The notes under the pieces are model-generated. The model was not told the origin of the DNA and made no database searches. It saw nothing but the letters and a program-made list of their open reading frames with translations. Below, in pieces: positions 18,986-28,718 of a DNA stretch of 64,000 nucleotides (positions are counted from its first letter, which is position 1; every line of letters starts with the position of its first letter). The DNA is from Pristionchus mayeri (lineage: Eukaryota; Nematoda; Chromadorea; Rhabditida; Neodiplogasteridae), in NCBI GenBank assembly GCA_036245805.1, contig BTRK01000005.1, positions 42,953,216 to 43,017,215 of the forward strand, written 5' to 3'. The position numbers were made by a program, and so were the translations under genes.

Positions 18986-19054
18986 CATATCACGGATCTC
19001 CTGTAATGGTGCGAACAGTGTCATATCACGGATCTCCTGTAATGGTGCGAACAC
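18986..19054 (+). repeat. Tandem duplication of about 36 bp
   Basis: TCATATCACGGATCTCCTGT then AATGGTGCGAACA occurs twice in a row at the edge of the next fold-back element. Confidence 0.85.
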
Positions 19055-19785
19055 GTCTAGACCATTTCTCTGGAGAGAAATCGTCTAGACGGGTCGGTCT
19101 AGACGAAAATGAGGGAGAAAAGACCCCCTCATTCTCCCCTCTCATTTCGTGGGTGAACGGCTCGATTAGCGTTGCGGGTTCGACTCCCGCGCGGTGCAGA
19201 GTTCTTGCTGATTTTGTATCTCTTTGATAACGACCAGCCCAATGCCATGGGAGTGTTCGTGCATGATTTTATGGTAGTTTGGATCGAATTGAGCGATGTT
19301 TAGTGAGGTCGTGATTGTTGTGCAAACCGGAATCCAGAAAATATTCCATTCTGTGAAAACAATTAAGAAGTGTGATATTGGCTTGCCAGTACACAATTGC
19401 GGATCATAACCTCCCGCTTAACCTTTAGAAGAACGTTGAGAGAATTTGCCCTGGGTCATTTTTTAATTCATTTTCTTAATTTAGAACGATTTCTCGCACT
19501 GACATCACGGTTGAATGAAACAGCGCTCAATTCGATCCAAAGTCATCCTAAAATCATGCACGAACACTCCCATGGCATTGGGCAGGTCGTTATCAAAGAT
19601 ATACAAAATCAGCAAGAACTCTGCACCGCGCGGGAGTCGAACCCACAACGCTAATCGAGCCGGTCTCCCACGAAATGAGAGGGGAGAATGAGGGGGTCTT
19701 CTCTCCCTCATTTTGTCTAGGCCGACCCGTCTAGACGATTTCTCTCCAGAGAAATGGTCTAGACGTCGACACTGTTCGCACCATT
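19041..19785. repeat. Fold-back element with a tRNA-like box in each arm
   Basis: Arms of about 260 bp start GGTGCGAACA...GTCTAGACC (left) and end with the inverse (GGTCTAGACGTCGACACTGT then TCGCACC). A 12-bp inner palindrome (TTTCTCTGGAGAGAAA) and TCTAGAC repeats lie near the tips. Each arm carries the T-arm-like GCGGGTTCGACTCCCGC. No protein coding is recognised. Mirror: about 32749-33493. Confidence 0.75.
19174..19198 (+). other. tRNA-like 3' half (T arm and acceptor strand)
   Basis: GCGGGTTCGACTCCCGC forms a perfect 5-bp T stem with a 7-base TTCGACT loop and contains a consensus B box (GGTTCGACTCC). GCGGTGCA follows like an acceptor 3' strand. No matching 5' acceptor strand (GCACCGC) or normal anticodon arm is found upstream, so this is a fragment or mimic and not a tRNA gene. 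The opposite arm has it at 19630-19646 (minus) with one T-stem mismatch. Mirrors: 33344-33360 and 32888-32904. Confidence 0.5.
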
Positions 19786-19791
19786 ATAATG

Positions 19792-20570
19792 CGCAGCGTG
19801 TCAAAGTATGTTTGTCGCGGCGCCGAGTCGACCTTGAAACATAACATTTTGGGCTGAAATGAGCGATGAAAATTTGAACCAAAGTATGTGAAAGATATAA
19901 CAATACTTAGCAACAAAAAATACACAAATATTTTTAATGTAATGGATCTCTCAGGATTGTAACCAAGGTAATTTTGAAAAACTTTAAAATTTGTTACATG
20001 AATTCTTCAAATTGTTATGCATAAATCGAAAAAGTTGAGAATGCACAGCAATAGGGAACCCCACATATGCAGAACTTTTTCATATCTACGTGAAGAGGTA
20101 TACAAATTGTAGCACCCCGATTTTTTCAAAAATGTTGAAATATTTTGAGAAATTCGCGATTTAAGCCGTATATTCGACATTTCTCAAAAAATTTCAACAT
20201 TTTTGAAAAAACGGGCTGCTACAAATTGTAGATCTCTTCACGTAGATAGGAAAAAGTTCTGCATCTGTGGGGTTCCATATTGTTGAGCGTTCTCAACTTT
20301 TTCGATTCATGCGTAAAAATTTGAAAAATTCATGTAACAAATTTTAAAGATTATCAAAATTATCAAAAATGATAGGGAGGCACCTTAGTTACAATCCTGA
20401 GAGATACATTGCATTAGAAATGTGTATTTATTTTTTGTTGCTAAGCATTGATATATCTTTCATTAGTTTAGTTCAAATTTTCTTCGTTCATTTCAGCCGA
20501 AAATGCTATGTTTCAAGATTGACTCGGCGCCGCGACAAACAAAGGAAACCTTCGCTTTGACACGCTGTGT
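19792..20570. repeat. Full-length fold-back element with GCGTGTCAAAG ends
   Basis: About 780 bp, palindromic almost throughout. Arms start GCGCAGCGTGTCAAAG and end CTTTGACACGCTGTGT, then share GTTTGTCGCGGCGCCGAGTC and TTTCAACATTTTTGAAAAAA around a centre near 20165. No coding capacity. Mirror: 31964-32742. Confidence 0.82.
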
Positions 20571-23500
20571 AATGCAGAAACCGATGCAAAAGGAAAATAT
20601 GTTTGGTCTTGGATTTCGCTGAAACCAAAATGACTTAACAAAGTCAGGATGAGGAACACGCCTATCACCTTCGTTTTTCAAAATTTGCTTGTTTTTGCAA
20701 TTACTGCTTTGGAAGGCTGTATCTCAGCCAATTTTATCTCAGCGGGCTGAACTTGGCCAATTTCGTTTATTGGCCAATTTCGTGTTGCAGACGGTTATAT
20801 TAGATCGGAAAGTGCAAGGGATTACAATGTAATCTTCAAGTTCTTTAAATATTGTAACTAGAATTTGTGAATTGTGAAAACAGTCAGTGGATGTATTTTG
20901 ACTGGCTGAAGCCTGTCAAAATAAAATTATGTTAAACACAAATGATAGCCTAATTAGACATATTTAAATCGTGCCCCATCACGGGGCTCCAAGGAGACTT
21001 GATTCAACGAAAGAGTCTTCCCTGCCCGTATCTCCGTCCCCCCAATTAGACGAGGATGGGAGGGGTGGGGGTAAGGAAGTAGTGCTCATTGTTGTCCGCC
21101 GAAATGATTACGAGAATTGAATATAATTTCAGCTGTGCCATGTGCACTAAAAATGTTACCCGAAGGATAGGTGCTGTCGAACAAATTCATTAATAATTTC
21201 CGAATAGAAATCTGATTCGTACCGATTGGGTTCTCCACAAAATAACAATTACAGTAGTATCATCCTGAATTAGCAGTTGCACTTAATTTATCTATATGGT
21301 CGTATTTCATTCCTGGGAATCTGTACATTCCTCTCGCTCTCGTCGATCAGACAGGGAGAGAAAACGTGAGGATAGAGGAAGGGACACGATCATTCTCAAC
21401 TCGCATATGGTCTCCCGTGCAGTATGCGGAGAAGATACTGCTGGCCGATGAGTGAAAGGGATACGGAAGGGAAAAGTATACGGCATGAAATAAAATGGTC
21501 CTTGAGGATATACTTTATCGGAAATGAGGATCTTGTCGTAATATCTGGGCAAGGGTTGTCTAGGAGAATTCGCGTTTCATCAGTGGCAATTAGCACAGAG
21601 AAGTCAGGAGAATGTTGATTATTTGTTCTTCTATCCGAAATAAAATGTTTTTTCGTTTGCTAGGATTAATAATATTCATGAAACGTCAAGTTGATGGGGT
21701 CAATTCTAAAATTTTTATCCAACTTTTCTTAAATATATTTGCTTTGATTAAAATTCTAAATTTAAAAGGTGAATAGGAATTTATTTTGGTATCAAACAAA
21801 CTGATAATTGATTATCTTCTTCAGAGTCTTTTCGTCCTCCAAGGAGTGCTCGCATCGCCCGTCCACGAATCTTGCAAATATTTATTTGTTTACGTATTTT
21901 TTATTCAGTTATCATAATTGTTTTCCTAGTAGTCAAGCGGCAAACCAAGAATTGCTCTTCTGGTAAGATTTGAATAGTTAATGCTTCATCGAAGCATCAA
22001 TGTGAGAGGTGTCCACTTTTTTAACACATGAGAAATCGCAAGGAAGCATTTTGTCGTAAGGACTATTCTCCTGTAAGGAACACTGACTAATTTGTTTTAT
22101 TATGCTTTTGATTTCAAATCTTTTAAACCCTATTTCTGTCATATTCGCCGGCGATCCCATGCAACCCATCATCTACGCGTAAGATCGAGTGTCCATTCTA
22201 CATGCATCCAGAAACGATCCAAATGGATACAAAATCGATAGCGGGAGTTAAGGTCGAAGGATGAGGGATACGGAATATGGAATATGGAGTTATTATAATT
22301 ATTATATATGCGTTCAAGTTTAAGTTGAACAGGTTATTGTTGTCCTAATAATGCAGAGCCTGTTGATGATTTATCGAAGCACAAGTTTCGCGGGTGTGTG
22401 AAACACGCGAAAAACGCGTGCGAATGCAATGACGGAATTTTTGAGCTCTAAATTTGCTACGATTTCCGTAAGATTCTTCCTTGTTCGTAATCTCAACGAA
22501 TTTGGTTTGGTAAAGTCGTGTTACAGCCGGTTGTGTTAGGCTCAATAGTTCAAACGGTTGCTGTGAACTCGTCCTGACAATGCCAATATTTTAATTAATA
22601 TGCTCTAATGTTTCAAACAATCAGTGAGTGCCTTCGCACGTGTTGAAATTGGCCTGTCGATATTAGTTATGTTGAATAGTAGTGATAATTTAATCAAAAT
22701 TATTCAAGGAGTATCTGATCAAGGGTCCCGATTAGACTGTCTTCACCAATGGAGTCTTCCCTGCGTTCATCTCCTTCTCGTAGGATTACTCAATTCGTCC
22801 TAAAAGAGGTGCTGTGGACTGCAGAGTGGGGATTAGAGTAGGGCGTAATTGCTTATTTTACCACGGTTGTCATGTAGGAATTGTTGTTCGTAAATCTTCG
22901 GGGCATTTGGTGTAACGGGGAAGCATCGTTGTGACTAGGTGGTACGAGTGAATTTTTTTGCACACTTTGCTGGTGAATGGATGTTATGGGTTTGCTACCT
23001 GAGCAGTTCGTGGATCAGCGATTGGTTTTTGAAGGATAGGTTTTTAAAGAAAGAGCTGTATTTTTATTTCTGGCGTTTTCATTAGGTACAATGATCTTTC
23101 TTGCGATTTAGACAGTAACTAAATTTATGCAATAAATAAATAGTGTCAACACACTGCCATTCTTTGGGAAGATCGACCCCTTAATTTTTACACACCAAAT
23201 TTTTATTGAAAAATTGAGCATTGTTTGGTCAATTTTGTATTGATTTTAGTGAACTGGGTATATCTAAGTATCTGAAAAAACTAAGCAAATATTTTAAAAT
23301 TTTGTTTTGAATTTTGATGCAAAAACACCGGCTGCCGCGACGCATGAGATACTGTAGCGCAACGCATAACAACGACAAGAGCGAATAGTGCAGCGATCCT
23401 GCTGAGTGAAATTATGACGTTGTGAAGTTGATGAAATAGCACTATGATGTTAATTGAATTTCTATGAGCGAATGCGAAGAGGAACCACTGAGTGGACATT

Positions 23501-23822
23501 CAATCTCCCTTACCTCAAAGTCGCAGCGCCAATTCTCCAAGCAATTCACTAAACTTAGATTTTGCACAGCCGTAAAATGGAGTTTTCAGCTTGAGAACCT
23601 CAGCTAATAATTAATTAATTATTTTAGTCATAATTCATTTTCTCATTACTCTCTCTCTCAATTCCTCTCTCCGTGTTCCATCGTCGTTACGGCACGGCGT
23701 TCTAAAGGGGTAGCGAGAGAAAGTGAGGACAGGGAAAGAGAGAGAAGTGCAAGAGATACGGTATTATAATTTCAGCGCCTGGCAATTTGCCAACCTTGCA
23801 TACGCGGTGCAAATGGGTCATC
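20571..23822. other. Gene-poor stretch with low-copy repeats
   Basis: No gene recognised. It contains two related blocks with GAGTCTTCCCTGC..., at about 20995-21080 and 22735-22860. A copy of the GCATCGCCCGTCCACGAA repeat lies at about 21853-21870. AAGG.TGAAGGATGAGGGATA near 22255 recurs near 25003. The small frames at 21307-21552, 21978-22172 and 23281-23499 (minus) have no family match and no codon signal I would defend. Mirror: 28719-31963. Confidence 0.5.
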
Positions 23823-23896
23823 AGACGACTGCCATGTTTCCCAGCAATATTGTTTCAAACGTGGCGGTAAAACGCCGTGTACGGAAGAAGTAGGGG
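23823..23896 (-). pseudogene. Possible gpi exon remnant (LLPYDQY...RFAAYF region)
   Basis: Minus strand reads LLPYTAFYRH, then in a shifted frame RFTATFETILLGNMAVV. Both fit parts of the GPI stretch LLPYDQY.HRFAAYF..GDMES, and the nucleotides GGAAACATGGCAGTCGTC fit an expected GGAGACATGGAGTCGAA. It needs at least one frame change and lacks a clear splice site. Mirror: 28645-28718 (plus). Confidence 0.35.
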
Positions 23897-24309
23897 CCGG
23901 TTTGGTAATGATGACAAAAATACAAGATGAGTTTGGGCTCGGGCCTCTGCTTGACATCCTCGCACGTATGAATATCATTTAGATGGAAATGCGTATGACC
24001 AGGTGGAATAGTGCCGCGGAGAAGTTAGTTAGGAAGGAGGGGAACTCCATGTTGGTGCGTGCGGTGTTCTGTGTAAAAATATACTTAATTCGCAATATAA
24101 TTACATGAGAGTGCGGTGGTAAACTGCACTTCGTAGTCAATTGGATCATTCTTGTGGAAGGGAAGCATATGAATGCAGGGAGAGAGAAATCAGGAAATCA
24201 GGACAGGACCATAATTACATCATTCTCCTCACGGGACATTTTGGCTCTGTCTTTCTCACACTCAATTCGTTATTATAGAGTGAAAGAATATGAGGAATGG
24301 AGACAATCA

Positions 24310-24400
24310 GAGATAACTGATCTTGCCTCAGATCCACGGACAGGCTATACTGGCAAGAAGATCACCGATGTTGTCAACATCGGACGTTCGGTTCTGGTGA
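24310..24400 (+). pseudogene. gpi exon remnant (YTGKKITDVVNIG region)
   Basis: Reads GYTGKKITDVVNIG, matching the GPI segment GYTGK.ITDV.NIGIGG very closely. Next come degenerate bases where GIGGSDL should be; CGGTTCTGGTGA is all that remains of GGATCGGATCTGGTGA at 15714-15729. The LTR-like block begins at the old donor. Upstream sequence (24170-24310) is open but unlike GPI. Mirror: 28141-28231 (minus). Confidence 0.82.
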
Positions 24401-24988
24401 TGTGAAAGCTCGCACCGAGCGAGCTGTGTATGCAGTGTGTGTAGCAACGAGGGGGGAAGGGTCTGCCGGGATTGGGCACCTTTTATCGCAGGACAAGGGG
24501 GAGAACAGCTCCCTTACAGTAGCAGATGAAGACTAGTAGCGATGCCCCTCGAACCCGCGTGTCAACTCACTCCTCAACTTGTACGGCCCAGCTGAGTGAT
24601 CTCAGGCCAGACGACAAGTCAGAGAAGTAGTTGCACAAGCGGGTGGTTCAAGGAAGGTCCAGAAGGGGGAAACAGACGGTTTATATAGGTGGACTAGAGC
24701 GAAATAGCAGGGGAAACGAGGGGAGGCAGAGAAACGAGAGTGTAACGTATGGAGTGTATGGTGCAGAAATGAAGCAGGGGCAGAAAGTGTCACAGGGGAA
24801 ATAGTGAGCGAATAGAGAGAGACGAGGGGGAAAGGAGGGGGCGGCACTTAGAATAACCACGAGAAGAGATGGATGGGACAGATAAAGCTAGCGCAATGGC
24901 GAAAGTGAGTACAATGCACGATACAAGCTACATAGTACAAAAAGGCAATCATCCGTCTTGGGAAGTCCAAGACACTCCCGGACACAAG
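24401..24988 (-). mobile_element. LTR-like block, possible solo LTR
   Basis: Read on the minus strand it starts TGTGTCTTGTGTCC and ends GAGCTTTCACA, giving TG...CA ends. It has a TATA-like CACCTATATAAACCGTC and pyrimidine-rich GC-high sequence unlike its neighbours. It sits exactly at the donor of a gpi exon; the related locus at 15724 continues into intron there. I found no target-site duplication and no second copy, so element class and boundaries are unsure. Mirror: 27553-28140. Confidence 0.4.
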
Positions 24989-25199
24989 ACACAAGTTAAG
25001 GTTGAAGGATGAGGGATATGGAATATGGAGTCAGGGAGGTGTACGGTGGATGGAGTCAGCGAAGAAGAGTACTGCAGGCGGGAACGGAAGAGCTGTGGTA
25101 CTCCATGCGTAATGGTATTGACAATGTGAATGTCATGCGTATGTGAGTGCGAATGTACGTGTTGATGTATTTGTTCATCTGAAATTGGGAAGAATTGGC

Positions 25200-25490
25200 T
25201 CACCCAACTCCATTAGGCCTGATAGAATAGCATTGCAGCCGGACTTTGCCTAGTTGCTTATTTCTAGTTGTATTATTCAATTGCCTAAGCGCCATTCCGC
25301 AGCTCTTCCAGTTCTTTTGATTTGTTTAGCATAATGCGGTAACTTCCTTTGTAGATCCCCCTCATCCCTCGCCCTCCTCTAAAATATCCATCACCGATGA
25401 CCCCGCCTTTTGGTGAGAAATGACTCATCAACTTTACGGAAGTTCCTGTGCCCCATTTCCGAATGCTGAATCAGCAGAAAATTTGGAAGG
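25200..25490 (+). repeat. Dispersed repeat copy C (most complete)
   Basis: GGCCTGATAGAATAGCATTG, then CAGCCGGACTTTGCCTAG, GCGCCATTCCGCAGCTCTTCC, CCCTCGCCCTCCTCTAAAAT and a terminal CAGCAGAAAATTTGG. Other copies: 18640 and 56535 (plus); 56690, 58975, 60355 and 63150 (minus orientation). Mirror: 27051-27341. Confidence 0.7.
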
Positions 25491-25764
25491 AATATAATAT
25501 TTCGTGCTATTATATTCGGAGATAGAGAGATAGATAGAGAGAGAAGGACACGCGATCACTCAATCTCAGATGATCTTCCACGCATCCGATGGAGGGGATC
25601 TTGATGTCGGTGGTATTCTTGAACGAGTGGATGATACGCTAGACGTACGGAATACAATGCAGATAGGATGATCAATGACTCGTCTTTATCGGGATCTGCA
25701 CTTTCTATAAGACATTTTTAAATTATTGGTTATGATCATAAGATGAGCATCACGCAGCTCAAGT
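25491..25764. other. No gene; possible gpi-like trace
   Basis: The minus strand near 25585-25630 reads TDIKIPSIGCVEDHLR, faintly like the GPI segment TK.IP.DFL.PV....PIR. Too short and diverged to call. The rest is AT-rich. Confidence 0.25.
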
Positions 25765-25805
25765 GACGAGTTCATCAAGGATGAGAAAAGATTCGAGAAA
25801 TTGAG
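25765..25805 (+). pseudogene. gpi N-terminal exon remnant
   Basis: Reads DEFIKDEKRFEKLR and ends at a donor GAG|GTGAGG. The N-terminal GPI segment has a LF..D..RF.KFS pattern, and a diverged copy lies at 14537-14578. A stop immediately upstream (AAGTGA) prevents longer reading. Mirror: 26736-26776 (minus). Confidence 0.45.
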
Positions 25806-26150
25806 GTGAGGAGAGGCAGAACGAGATGAGTATGACTGGCTGTTGAGGCAAGGGATGAACCAGGAATTGATTTATCCAATGCATGGATTGGTTTTGTACC
25901 AATCAAGCCATAGATTAATATCGACTGCAATTGTGTTTCATTTCGTTCTTATAATTCATCGTATTAGAGGCATTTCAATTGATTCAGCATTTCTGGTATA
26001 CTAAGAAAATGTGATAATTCTTAATTCGGCATGAGAAATTGGTGTTTTTTAAAAATAATACTTTATTATGTTTGATCTTTGATCTCTCTTTCAGCCGCCC
26101 TCTTCCGACTACTTCTGGCCTAATGCTCTTCTACTGTAGTTTGATTTTTG

Positions 26151-26390
26151 CACATAATGGTTACACTGAAACAACACCCGATTGGCTAGCTCGAATCCCC
26201 AGCGAGGGGCGTTCCGTTGCCGGAATGTCCGTTGCCGGATTGTCCGCCCCCATTGGCCTCTCTAGCATTCGTCGCGCTCACCTGATGTATCAGTTGGTAG
26301 AATTCGTGCTGACGGGAAACGTCACATCGGTGAATCTTCCCGCGATGGGACATCATCTGCTCGAAATCGCGAGAGCGAGCTAAGAGAGAT
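26151..26390. other. Unique spacer at the palindrome axis
   Basis: These 240 bp are the only part of 1-52513 without a mirror partner. They are GC-richer than the AT-rich inner arms. The minus strand holds a gpi exon remnant with a splice donor (26282-26360). The plus strand stays open across the spacer (from 26039 to 26383) but that reading matches nothing I recognise. A short motif, GTTGCCGGAATGTCC / GTTGCCGGATTGTCC, is tandemly repeated around 26214-26245. The spacer's asymmetry shows that the junction is not a simple zero-spacer hairpin. Confidence 0.9.
26282..26360 (-). pseudogene. gpi exon remnant in the palindrome spacer (GQHAFYQLIHQ region)
   Basis: Minus strand reads SRQHEFYQLIHQ and stops at the donor CAG|GTGAGC. 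GPI proteins carry NGQHAFYQLIHQG here, so ten of eleven residues after the Ser/Gly position agree or nearly agree. The preceding GPIVWGEPGTN part is degraded (KIHRCDV). This is the only gpi piece in the first 52.5 kb without a mirror partner. Confidence 0.8.
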
Positions 26391-26735
26391 CAAAAATCAA
26401 ACTACAGTAGAAGAGCATTAGGCCAGAAGTAGTCGGAAGAGGGCGGCTGAAAGAGAGATCAAAGATCAAACATAATAAAGTATTATTTTTAAAAAACACC
26501 AATTTCTCATGCCGAATTAAGAATTATCACATTTTCTTAGTATACCAGAAATGCTGAATCAATTGAAATGCCTCTAATACGATGAATTATAAGAACGAAA
26601 TGAAACACAATTGCAGTCGATATTAATCTATGGCTTGATTGGTACAAAACCAATCCATGCATTGGATAAATCAATTCCTGGTTCATCCCTTGCCTCAACA
26701 GCCAGTCATACTCATCTCGTTCTGCCTCTCCTCAC

Positions 26736-26776
26736 CTCAATTTCTCGAATCTTTTCTCATCCTTGATGAACTCGTC
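26736..26776 (-). pseudogene. Mirror of gpi N-terminal exon remnant 25765-25805
   Basis: Exact inverted copy as far as read, including the GTGAGG donor. Confidence 0.45.
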
Positions 26777-27050
26777 ACTTGAGCTGCGTGATGCTCATCT
26801 TATGATCATAACCAATAATTTAAAAATGTCTTATAGAAAGTGCAGATCCCGATAAAGACGAGTCATTGATCATCCTATCTGCATTGTATTCCGTACGTCT
26901 AGCGTATCATCCACTCGTTCAAGAATACCACCGACATCAAGATCCCCTCCATCGGATGCGTGGAAGATCATCTGAGATTGAGTGATCGCGTGTCCTTCTC
27001 TCTCTATCTATCTCTCTATCTCCGAATATAATAGCACGAAATATTATATT

Positions 27051-27341
27051 CCTTCCAAATTTTCTGCTGATTCAGCATTCGGAAATGGGGCACAGGAACT
27101 TCCGTAAAGTTGATGAGTCATTTCTCACCAAAAGGCGGGGTCATCGGTGATGGATATTTTAGAGGAGGGCGAGGGATGAGGGGGATCTACAAAGGAAGTT
27201 ACCGCATTATGCTAAACAAATCAAAAGAACTGGAAGAGCTGCGGAATGGCGCTTAGGCAATTGAATAATACAACTAGAAATAAGCAACTAGGCAAAGTCC
27301 GGCTGCAATGCTATTCTATCAGGCCTAATGGAGTTGGGTGA
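27051..27341 (-). repeat. Mirror of dispersed repeat copy C
   Basis: Inverted copy of 25200-25490. Confidence 0.7.
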
Positions 27342-27552
27342 GCCAATTCTTCCCAATTTCAGATGAACAAATACATCAACACGTACATTCGCACTCACAT
27401 ACGCATGACATTCACATTGTCAATACCATTACGCATGGAGTACCACAGCTCTTCCGTTCCCGCCTGCAGTACTCTTCTTCGCTGACTCCATCCACCGTAC
27501 ACCTCCCTGACTCCATATTCCATATCCCTCATCCTTCAACCTTAACTTGTGT

Positions 27553-28140
27553 CTTGTGTCCGGGAGTGTCTTGGACTTCCCAAGACGGATGATTGCCTTT
27601 TTGTACTATGTAGCTTGTATCGTGCATTGTACTCACTTTCGCCATTGCGCTAGCTTTATCTGTCCCATCCATCTCTTCTCGTGGTTATTCTAAGTGCCGC
27701 CCCCTCCTTTCCCCCTCGTCTCTCTCTATTCGCTCACTATTTCCCCTGTGGCACTTTCTGCCCCTGCTTCATTTCTGCACCATACACTCCATACGTTACA
27801 CTCTCGTTTCTCTGCCTCCCCTCGTTTCCCCTGCTATTTCGCTCTAGTCCACCTATATAAACCGTCTGTTTCCCCCTTCTGGACCTTCCTTGAACCACCC
27901 GCTTGTGCAACTACTTCTCTGACTTGTCGTCTGGCCTGAGATCACTCAGCTGGGCCGTACAAGTTGAGGAGTGAGTTGACACGCGGGTTCGAGGGGCATC
28001 GCTACTAGTCTTCATCTGCTACTGTAAGGGAGCTGTTCTCCCCCTTGTCCTGCGATAAAAGGTGCCCAATCCCGGCAGACCCTTCCCCCCTCGTTGCTAC
28101 ACACACTGCATACACAGCTCGCTCGGTGCGAGCTTTCACA
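27553..28140 (+). mobile_element. Mirror of the LTR-like block
   Basis: Inverted copy of 24401-24988, here in LTR sense: TGTGTCTTGTGTCC ... TATATAAACC ... GAGCTTTCACA. One substitution seen (CCTGTGGCAC versus CCTGTGACAC). Confidence 0.4.
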
Positions 28141-28231
28141 TCACCAGAACCGAACGTCCGATGTTGACAACATCGGTGATCTTCTTGCCAGTATAGCCTG
28201 TCCGTGGATCTGAGGCAAGATCAGTTATCTC
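28141..28231 (-). pseudogene. Mirror gpi exon remnant (YTGKKITDVVNIG)
   Basis: Inverted copy of 24310-24400 with the same reading. Confidence 0.82.
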
Positions 28232-28644
28232 TGATTGTCTCCATTCCTCATATTCTTTCACTCTATAATAACGAATTGAGTGTGAGAAAGACAGAGCCAA
28301 AATGTCCCGTGAGGAGAATGATGTAATTATGGTCCTGTCCTGATTTCCTGATTTCTCTCTCCCTGCATTCATATGCTTCCCTTCCACAAGAATGATCCAA
28401 TTGACTACGAAGTGCAGTTTACCACCGCACTCTCATGTAATTATATTGCGAATTAAGTATATTTTTACACAGAACACCGCACGCACCAACATGGAGTTCC
28501 CCTCCTTCCTAACTAACTTCTCCGCGGCACTATTCCACCTGGTCATACGCATTTCCATCTAAATGATATTCATACGTGCGAGGATGTCAAGCAGAGGCCC
28601 GAGCCCAAACTCATCTTGTATTTTTGTCATCATTACCAAACCGG

Positions 28645-28718
28645 CCCCTACTTCTTCCGTACACGGCGTTTTACCGCCACGTTTGAAACAATATTGCTGG
28701 GAAACATGGCAGTCGTCT
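28645..28718 (+). pseudogene. Mirror of possible gpi remnant 23823-23896
   Basis: Inverted copy; LLPYTAFYRH reads on the plus strand here. Confidence 0.35.

Larger units (their letters stand above)
1..26150. repeat. Left arm of giant inverted repeat
   Basis: The reverse complement of this whole stretch recurs at 26391-52513. The innermost bases (CTACTGTAGTTTGATTTTTG ending at 26150) pair exactly with 26391-26410, and base 1 pairs with about 52513. Pairing sums drift from 52541 to 52514, a net 27 bp of indels. The arm runs off the window start, so its outer boundary is unknown. All mobile elements and gpi remnants inside have mirror copies. Differences include a 3-bp insertion near 4291, a duplication of about 35 bp near 4926-4985, an insertion near 18218 and scattered substitutions. 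Confidence 0.95.

Noticed and set aside
19174..19198. Functional tRNA gene
   Set aside because: Only the T arm and a possible acceptor 3' strand are present. No 5' acceptor strand, D arm or anticodon arm folds.
23281..23499. 72-codon minus-strand frame with hydrophobic stretch, like a small secreted protein
   Set aside because: No signal cleavage context, no neighbouring exon and no family resemblance. Its mirror is identical, so conservation is uninformative.
26039..26383. 114-codon plus-strand frame across the palindrome spacer, first taken as a possible gene
   Set aside because: The plus-strand protein matches nothing, whereas the minus strand gives a clear GPI segment with a splice donor.
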